Source of the DNA: Streptomyces fagopyri
Lineage (GTDB): Bacteria > Actinomycetota > Actinomycetes > Streptomycetales > Streptomycetaceae
Direction of reading: 5' to 3'
Assembly (NCBI RefSeq): GCF_009498275.1
Contig: NZ_CP045643.1
Location: forward strand, 3,968,001-4,032,000
Length of the DNA stretch: 64,000 nt
Each line of letters opens with the position of its first letter. Position 1 is the first letter of the stretch. Shown in pieces: positions 58,828 through 64,000 of this stretch. The notes beneath the pieces were generated by a model. That model had not been told where the DNA came from. It saw only the letters and a list, made by a program, of their open reading frames with translations, and made no database searches. A program made the translations under genes and the position numbers.

Positions 58828-59371
58828 GGCTACTCAGTAGTCCTTTGTCTCGTGAAACGCTCTGGAACCCGGGGGTTCGCGTTCCTGTCTCCGACCCACG
58901 CGGTCGGGTGTGTCGCGCTCCTGCCGCACAGATATCCGCAATGGATTTCCCTGCTCAGGGACGCGGCTCAGCCCAAAAGACAACCGCGGGACCGGGGGCT
59001 GAACACCCACCGGGCGCCTGGTCTGCACCCCGCTGACACTTCCCGGAAGATTCCCGTACGTCCGCTCCAGCGCTGCCTCGCGGCAGATGGGGCGACGAGT
59101 ACTGTGGGACTCGCTTCCGGTCCCCCCGACGGGAGGCGCGCAGCATCGGCACTCGACCGAGCAACCCCGCTAGTCTGCCATACGGGGCGGGGGGCTGGCC
59201 AATCGAGCCGGAGATCGTACCCCTTGGGTGACGTGGGTCAAACCCTGGGTGCGCGCGCCCCCGGGCGGAGGCCGCTCCCCGGCCGGCGGCGGCGGGGCGA
59301 TCGGTACGGACGCGCACCGACTGTGGAGTGACGTCCGCACACGACGGGTGCGTGAGGAGCCGGTCTCCGGG
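58828..59371 (-). other. S10 operon leader and promoter region
   Basis: No gene is supported in these 544 bases. The strong promoter candidate at 59214-59241 and a second CAGACT -10-like motif near 59174 would both give a leader of 340-380 bases before rpsJ. The leader contains GC-rich inverted segments. Small open frames cross it without start signals. Confidence 0.6.
59214..59241 (-). promoter_or_regulatory. S10 operon promoter candidate
   Basis: On the minus strand TTGACC is followed after 16 bases by TACGAT, a good vegetative promoter, placed upstream of rpsJ. It could also lie in the intergenic space of the membrane-protein gene, but it points toward rpsJ. Confidence 0.65.
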
Positions 59372-59734
59372 TCATGCGGCGGTGGCGTAGGCCCACAGGA
59401 CGGCGAAGACGGGTACGGCACAGGCCAGAGGCCCGAGCAGGGCGAGCCGAGCCATTCGCGACAGACGGCGGAAGCCCGGGGCGAAGTAGAGCCCGAGCAG
59501 TACGACAGCACCCACCGCGATCTGCAGGGCCGGTGTCCACAGAGACGGCCAGGGCGAACGCCGCCCGCCCGAGTCCGCCGAGGCCAGAACGTGCGCGAAG
59601 AAGATGAGGCCGGCCATGTCGGCCGTCAGCAGTGCGGCGCATCCCCAGAAGAGCCGGGCGAGCGTGACGAAGACGGGCCAGTCGGCGAGATCGCGGGGCT
59701 TGGCGACGCGTACGGGACCTTGCGTGATGCTCAT
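59372..59734 (-). CDS. Small membrane protein of unknown function
   Basis: The 120-residue protein has about three membrane segments: FWGCAALLTADMAGLIFFAH, ALQIAVGAVVLLGLYFAP and LALLGPLACAVPVFAVLWAY. No family is recognised. It stands upstream of the S10 promoter on the same strand and shows no good ribosome-binding site at its ATG (MSITQGPVRV). Codon usage is typical of the chromosome. Confidence 0.65.
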   Translation of the reverse strand: MSITQGPVRVAKPRDLADWPVFVTLARLFWGCAALLTADMAGLIFFAHVLASADSGGRRSPWPSLWTPALQIAVGAVVLLGLYFAPGFRRLSRMARLALLGPLACAVPVFAVLWAYATAA

Positions 59735-59828
59735 GGCGACAGCGTGCCGCGGGCACGTGTGCGAGCGCGTGAGCGTGAGTACTCGGGTCGGTACTCAAAG
59801 AAGCTCTCCGCTCAGGGGCTCCCCGGCT

Positions 59829-59960
59829 TCACAGCCTGCCGGTGGCCTCGCCGCGCCAGATCCACCCCGCGCCGAGGACGGTGCCACTCAGGGGGTTCTT
59901 GAGCGCCACCTCCGCTCCGGTGCCGCGGACGCGCTGGATGAACCACCGTTCACCCACCAC
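59829..59960 (-). CDS. Possible 43-residue protein
   Basis: A short frame starting at GTG encodes VVGERWFIQRVRGTGAEVAL and ends WIWRGEATGRL. Almost all its codons end in G or C, and Trp and charged residues are placed as in a real domain, unlike other frames here. No ribosome-binding site is clear. It could be a small protein or the preserved tail of a degraded gene. Confidence 0.35.
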   Translation of the reverse strand: MVGERWFIQRVRGTGAEVALKNPLSGTVLGAGWIWRGEATGRL

Positions 59961-60017
59961 GTGTGTGCGGCGTTCCCCCGGCAACCGCCCACGGCCGTGC
60001 CACCTGTCCGAACCGCA

Positions 60018-60551
60018 TCAGAATCGCTCGATCTTCTGGCCGTCCGGAACCTGATAGCAGCCGGATACGACGAAGAAGTTGAGGTTCGGCAGATTGTCCT
60101 TGGCCTGATAGGTGATGTTGACACTGAATTTCTTCGTGTCATTGTCGGCCGTGAGGCTGAGGTTCTTGTTCCGGCTGCTGTCAGGCCCGTACTCGACGAC
60201 CTCCCAGCCGTGCCTGGGGAGTTTGACCTTCAGTTGTTCCATGACACCGCTCAGCTGCTCGGACGAATCTGGGATGAAGGACCAGGAATGGAACATCTGG
60301 AAGTACTTCTCCGGGTCCTTCTTTCCGCACTCCTTTACGCCCGGCCCAGTGTCGGTTGCCTTCCCTTTGATGCCGATCAAGTTGTACAACTCACTGGAAG
60401 TCCTCTTCGCATCCCCGGCGGCTTCACTCGAGGTGCTGACGCCGGAAGACGGCATGTCGTCGGATTTCTTGTTGTCAGTCATGCCGCATCCGATGAGGGT
60501 AGTGAGGGCGATGGGCAGGGTGAACGCGATGGCGCACAGTTTCGTCTTCAA
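60018..60551 (-). CDS. Lipoprotein associated with the DUF1023 locus
   Basis: The 177-residue protein has a lipoprotein signal (LCAIAFTLPIALTTLIGC, lipobox LIGC) and a Ser-rich linker (MPSSGVSTSSEAAG). The mature part has two further Cys (VKECGKKDP and VSGCYQVP) and a beta-rich pattern around NKNLSLTADNDTKKFSVNIT. The start appears to be TTG; no in-frame ATG exists upstream. Codon use is less GC-biased than in the neighbouring core, suggesting recent acquisition. It lies 72 bases after the hydrolase on the same strand. An immunity-like or processing role is speculation. Confidence 0.8.
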   Translation of the reverse strand: MKTKLCAIAFTLPIALTTLIGCGMTDNKKSDDMPSSGVSTSSEAAGDAKRTSSELYNLIGIKGKATDTGPGVKECGKKDPEKYFQMFHSWSFIPDSSEQLSGVMEQLKVKLPRHGWEVVEYGPDSSRNKNLSLTADNDTKKFSVNITYQAKDNLPNLNFFVVSGCYQVPDGQKIERF

Positions 60552-60623
60552 GTCGGGGACCTTGTCTGATCGAACCGGACACGGAGCGGATCGTCGGTCG
60601 GCCGGTCGGGCAAACCACGCTTC

Positions 60624-62420
60624 CTACTTCACATGCGCCCAGGGGTCCGGCGGCGGCTTCAGATGTACGTTGCCACCTTTGCCGACCGCGACCCGGGCCT
60701 GGTTCCGCAGGCTGTCCGAACCCGCATCCCAGTAGCCGCTGTGGCCGTCGGTGTCCGTGGTCATCTGGTGGGCACCGAAGCTCGGATCACTGGGGACGAC
60801 CCAGCGAGTCCCGCCGTGACCGAAGCGGCCGATGTCCGGAACAGGGTCTCCGTCCGCCTCCTCGTTCCACACGTGCCCCGTGGGGACGTCCAGGTCCGTT
60901 GCATGCGAGACCTTGACACCGGGGCTGCCCGCGAGGACGACATCGTCAGCGTTGAGGTGCCCTGTCTGGGCCGCAGCACCGACAAGGGTCGTTCCGTAGG
61001 AGTGCGCGATGACAGTTCGGTGCGGATCCGAATCGCCGGAATGCGAAGCGTCAAGGCCGTCCATGAAGCCACGAAATGCCGGAGCGCCGTCATATGCATA
61101 GTGTTCGAACGGCGAGTCTTCGACGAGATTCTGGGGTGCGTCGTAGCCGAGCCAGGTGATCGTGGAAACAGAATCGCCATGCGCCTCGGTATTGGCAACG
61201 CGCCACAAGTCGGCCATCCGACCGATATCGCCGTCGGATTTTCCTAGATTCGCTGTGGTGCCCGGCACATAAATTGCCTGGTGATCAGCGGTGTCGGGAT
61301 TCCCGTTGGCGACAATCACTCGCCCATTGCCGTCCGCATTGAACCCCAACAGATACGCCTCGGGCAGTCCACCATTGCCCGTCGCGTCGAAACGGGTCTG
61401 GATCGACTCCATACCCTTGAGGGATGCGGTGAGATGGTCATACCGATTTCCGTACTTGTTGTACCACTCCATCCAATCATCGGTATGCACCTTCGACGCG
61501 TACCCCCCGGCACTGGTCCAGGTCCACTCGTTGGGCGGTGGCGCCGGCAGCGAATTCAGCTCCGTCTGCATCATGCCGCGCGTCTCGTCGAACACGATGC
61601 GGTTGGCCTCGTCCCGAACCTCTGCAGGCAGCCCGTCGAGCGCGCCCACGAAGTCGGGTTGCAGGGAGATCCACGCTGCCCTCTCCTGTGCGCTCAGTCC
61701 GTCCCACCACGCCGCGTTGTCCTTCGGACTGCCGTTCTCGGGTGGCTGGGAGAGCGAGTCGAGATACTTCCTGCCTGCCTCGCTCACACCCTTCGTGTCC
61801 GAGGAAGCGTCGGCCCAGTCCTTGTCCGAGACGGTCAGATCGTCGTCCGCCTTCAGCGCGCGCAGTTTCGGCGCCCACTTCTCGTCGGCCTCCGTCGCCT
61901 CTCGGAGCGCGCCGGCGATCTGGTCCGCATAGTCCTGTGCGAGGCGATGGTTGGGGTTCGGGTCGAAGTTGGCCGCCTGGCGACCCACCGCGGAAGCCGT
62001 GCCATCCGTCAGGCCGCTCACCGTGCCGCCCTCGGGGGTCTTGCCGTCCTCGCTCTCTTCCCCACCCGCTGGGTAGGTGATCGAGCCGTCGCCGTTCACG
62101 GTGAGCTTCGCCGCCCGCGCGCCTTCGAGCGCCGCGTCGAGCTTGCTCTTGGCCGCTCCCACTTCATAGGAGAAGGCTTCGAGAGCCGCGCTCACGAGGC
62201 CACATTCGACCTGGATGTAGTGGAAATTCTTTCCCAGTTCGGCCAGTTGCTTGATCGCTGCGGTCGCGGCCTTGCTCTTGAGGGAGTTCCTCATGGCCAC
62301 GACGATCTGGTTGTCGATACGGTCTTTGGCCGCGCTCCCCATGTCAGAGGTACTGCGGTAGCCGTCAGCCGCTTCCGAGAACTCCGTCGGCTTGAGGGCT
62401 TTGAGCGTTGCGAGGTCCAT
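60624..62420 (-). CDS. DUF1023 alpha/beta hydrolase with WXG-like helical N-terminus
   Basis: The 598-residue protein begins with a helical region (LATLKALKPTEFSEAADGYR ... VECGLVSAALEAFSYEVGAA) resembling the WXG100-type domains of ESX substrates. The C-terminal alpha/beta hydrolase (Abhydrolase_8/DUF1023) has the nucleophile in VIAHSYGTT, an acidic residue in EEADGDPVPD and the His of DGHSGYWDAG. There is no signal peptide, so a type VII-like export route or intracellular action are both possible. A WXG100-like gene is directly upstream and a lipoprotein gene downstream. Similar trios are common in Streptomyces as far as I recall; the substrate is unknown. Confidence 0.88.
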   Translation of the reverse strand: MDLATLKALKPTEFSEAADGYRSTSDMGSAAKDRIDNQIVVAMRNSLKSKAATAAIKQLAELGKNFHYIQVECGLVSAALEAFSYEVGAAKSKLDAALEGARAAKLTVNGDGSITYPAGGEESEDGKTPEGGTVSGLTDGTASAVGRQAANFDPNPNHRLAQDYADQIAGALREATEADEKWAPKLRALKADDDLTVSDKDWADASSDTKGVSEAGRKYLDSLSQPPENGSPKDNAAWWDGLSAQERAAWISLQPDFVGALDGLPAEVRDEANRIVFDETRGMMQTELNSLPAPPPNEWTWTSAGGYASKVHTDDWMEWYNKYGNRYDHLTASLKGMESIQTRFDATGNGGLPEAYLLGFNADGNGRVIVANGNPDTADHQAIYVPGTTANLGKSDGDIGRMADLWRVANTEAHGDSVSTITWLGYDAPQNLVEDSPFEHYAYDGAPAFRGFMDGLDASHSGDSDPHRTVIAHSYGTTLVGAAAQTGHLNADDVVLAGSPGVKVSHATDLDVPTGHVWNEEADGDPVPDIGRFGHGGTRWVVPSDPSFGAHQMTTDTDGHSGYWDAGSDSLRNQARVAVGKGGNVHLKPPPDPWAHVK

Positions 62421-62429
62421 GACGTCTCG

Positions 62430-62867
62430 TTACCGCCTCTTGTCCTGTCCGCCGATAGCAGGAGTGTCCGAGCAGGCAGCCTCCAGGTTGCCGATCTCGG
62501 CGCCGACCGCCTCGTCGGTCTTCAGCAGGTCGCTACCCACTTTCTCCAGCAGGCCCGAGAGTTTCCCGCAGCGCCCGCTCACATCCTTGACGTAGCGCTC
62601 CCACGAGTCATGGACACCCTTCTGGGCCCCCGCGGTCAAGCAGCCGGCGTCCTCGCCGACCCCCTTCTGACCGTCCTCCAGCTTCCCCAACGCCTTGCCC
62701 ACGCCCTCACGGAGTGAACCGACGTCCTCCCCTGCTTTGGCCCAGGCGCGTTTGTTCGACACCAGCGTGCCGCCACCACCGCCAGGATCCGCGTGGTTCA
62801 GCTGCGTCAGGGCTGAGTGCTGCCCTGCCGCCGCGCTCTTGAGCTGCTCCCACTCCGCCCACGCCAT
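62430..62867 (-). CDS. WXG100/ESX-like helical protein
   Basis: The 145-residue all-helical protein begins WAEWEQLKSAAAGQHSALTQ and contains LREGVGKALGKLEDGQKGVG and HDSWERYVKDVSGRCGKLSG with a C-terminal helix LLKTDEAVGAEIGNLEAACS. No canonical Trp-x-Gly pair is seen, but the helical hairpin length and pairing with a DUF1023 protein suggest an ESX-type partner. It is 9 bases from the hydrolase gene, so co-translation is likely. No signal peptide. Confidence 0.75.
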   Translation of the reverse strand: MAWAEWEQLKSAAAGQHSALTQLNHADPGGGGGTLVSNKRAWAKAGEDVGSLREGVGKALGKLEDGQKGVGEDAGCLTAGAQKGVHDSWERYVKDVSGRCGKLSGLLEKVGSDLLKTDEAVGAEIGNLEAACSDTPAIGGQDKRR

Positions 62868-63798
62868 CCGTGGCTCCTCCCCGTGTCGCGTTGTGCGCTA
62901 CCTCGGCAGACGTATCCCGCAAGGGCAGTGGCGCAGGGAAATGGCGCCCGTCATGTGCAGCGACCGAGCCGACGCTAGCGGCTCTGATCGAGTGCCCCAT
63001 CCGCGCAAACGGCCAGAAGCCTTGAGTACCGGCACTCGTCCACGGGGAAAATGACGCTTAGGAGTGACTGGCGTCGGCGGCTGAACGACGAAACGCAGGC
63101 CCTTGCCCCGCTCGACCACCGTGAAGGAGCTGACGTCAACGGCATACGGGCCCGGAGGATCTCCGCCCCGGGTACGAACCTGGAACGTCGCCTCCCCCTC
63201 CGTACGCACCCGTGTCGACGATGAGCCCGGCCATCCCCGTGCCATGGCCGTGGTACCCACCCGCTCGTCGCTGGAATGCTCATGGGCGCGGACTCAGTTC
63301 ACCCAGGCGCCTGGCCTGTTGCTTCTGCTCTCGCAGCCGGGCACCCCCCGCTCCGGCAAGGCCGCCGCACGGACCAGTCCGTGCACCGGCCTGTCTTCGC
63401 ATTCCGCGGGACGTAGCCTCGCGCCGGTGCGGAGAGTGCCGATGGACGGGGTCGCGCCGGAGTACGGCCCGGCCACTGCGGACTGCGGCCAACGGTGCCG
63501 TCAGGCGTGCCACAGGGTGCCCTGCGGCCGACCAGAGCTTCCAGAAGGCGAGGGGGTGCGACACGATCGGTTGGAACCGGCGAAACCATTCGGGTCGCCG
63601 ACGGTACCGGTCAGTCTGTCGATGAAGCCCATCGGATCATCCTGCCTGAGCGCGTACACACGAATCGGATGAGTACACCTCCCTCAGCACTCGGGCGGCT
63701 CGCACGGCGCCACGAAACGGCGAGATACGCACCTCGCAGTCCACAACAGTGACGGCGCCACGGGTAAGGCAGCGAGGGCATCCCTGGGTGTGTGCTCC
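62868..63798. other. 931-base stretch without a confident gene; probable decayed coding DNA
   Basis: On the minus strand, about 63100-63225 encodes a coding-like stretch (EGEATFQVRTRGGDPP ... SFTVVERGKGLRFVV) whose third-position G/C bias then fades with no domain end. The remainder shows no frame with sustained codon bias. I read it as remnants of lost genes next to the accessory locus, but a short intact protein here cannot be excluded. Confidence 0.4.
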
Positions 63799-64000
63799 TC
63801 AGTCGTTCGCGGAATCCACGCGCACGGCGGGCGTCGTGAGAGCGACTCGTACAGCGCCTGTGGTCGACGGAGCCACCTGGGCGACGCTCTTGTCCTCAGC
63901 CTGGAGGGCGACAATCGCCAGCACTCCTGCGGCCGTCGGAAGGTGGTGCGCCTGCCAACCGGCACTCGCAAAAGAGAGCTGCGCACGCCCCACTGCGCGC
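63799..64000 (-). CDS. C-terminal part of an unidentified gene cut by the right edge
   Basis: The frame enters from the right edge on the minus strand and stops at 63799. It reads GRAQLSFASAGWQAHHLPTA, then AGVLAIVALQAEDKSVAQVA and ends AVRVDSAND. Third codon positions are mostly G/C. The visible part has no recognisable motif; it may be an intracellular globular protein. Confidence 0.55.
   Translation of the reverse strand, partial: RAVGRAQLSFASAGWQAHHLPTAAGVLAIVALQAEDKSVAQVAPSTTGAVRVALTTPAVRVDSAND

Overview
The window is a stretch of actinobacterial chromosome, almost certainly Streptomyces. The DNA is very GC-rich with strong G/C bias at third codon positions. It carries the sporulation regulators bldM and whiD side by side, two CIRCE operators before groES-groEL, zinc-type ribosomal proteins S14 and L36, and a gene order (guaB3-guaB-ECF sigma-whiB family-groEL/groES-tsaD-rimI-tsaB-tsaE-alr-nnr-acpS-glmS-glmM-rpsI-rplM-truA-rplQ-rpoA ... 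rpsJ) that is broadly shared with Mycobacterium. Most genes lie on the minus strand.

Layout. 0-2.5 kb: a UDP-sugar-dehydrogenase-like gene that has lost its catalytic residues, a small membrane protein and a 74-bp perfect palindrome. 2.5-8 kb: guaB3 and guaB (GMP branch), an ECF sigma factor resembling ShbA, bldM with a recognisable sigma-BldN promoter, and divergent whiD. 8-11 kb: LysR regulator, MOSC protein, short-chain dehydrogenase. 11-13.3 kb: groEL1 and groES under HrcA/CIRCE control. 13.4-19.5 kb: polysaccharide deacetylase lipoprotein with a short partner gene, two methyltransferases, an ECF42-type sigma factor with its DGPF partner, an LCP-family ligase. 19.7-30 kb: tsaD-rimI-tsaB, tsaE, alpha/beta hydrolase, alr, L,D-transpeptidase, nnr, acpS. 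30-33 kb: an accessory pair (unknown helical protein plus membrane-anchored M16 peptidase). 33-42 kb: glmS, coaA, DUF389 protein, glmM, rpsI-rplM, truA. 42-59 kb: the alpha, spc and S10 ribosomal operons with secY, adk, map, infA and rpoA. 59-64 kb: less GC-rich accessory DNA with a lipoprotein, a DUF1023 alpha/beta hydrolase and a WXG100-like protein, then decayed sequence and a gene cut by the right edge.

How it works together. Large blocks serve growth: nucleotide supply (guaB, adk), cell-wall precursors (glmS, glmM, alr), CoA and ACP activation (coaA, acpS), tRNA modification (tsaB, tsaD, tsaE, truA), translation, secretion (secY) and chaperones. Development is tied in through bldM, whiD and the sigma factor. 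The items most worth a second look are the dehydrogenase pseudoenzyme, the M16 peptidase cassette inside otherwise conserved order, the DUF1023/WXG100/lipoprotein locus, a small ORF behind an iron-box-like palindrome, a dispersed 100-bp repeat, and several hairpins in the ribosomal operons that look like attenuators.
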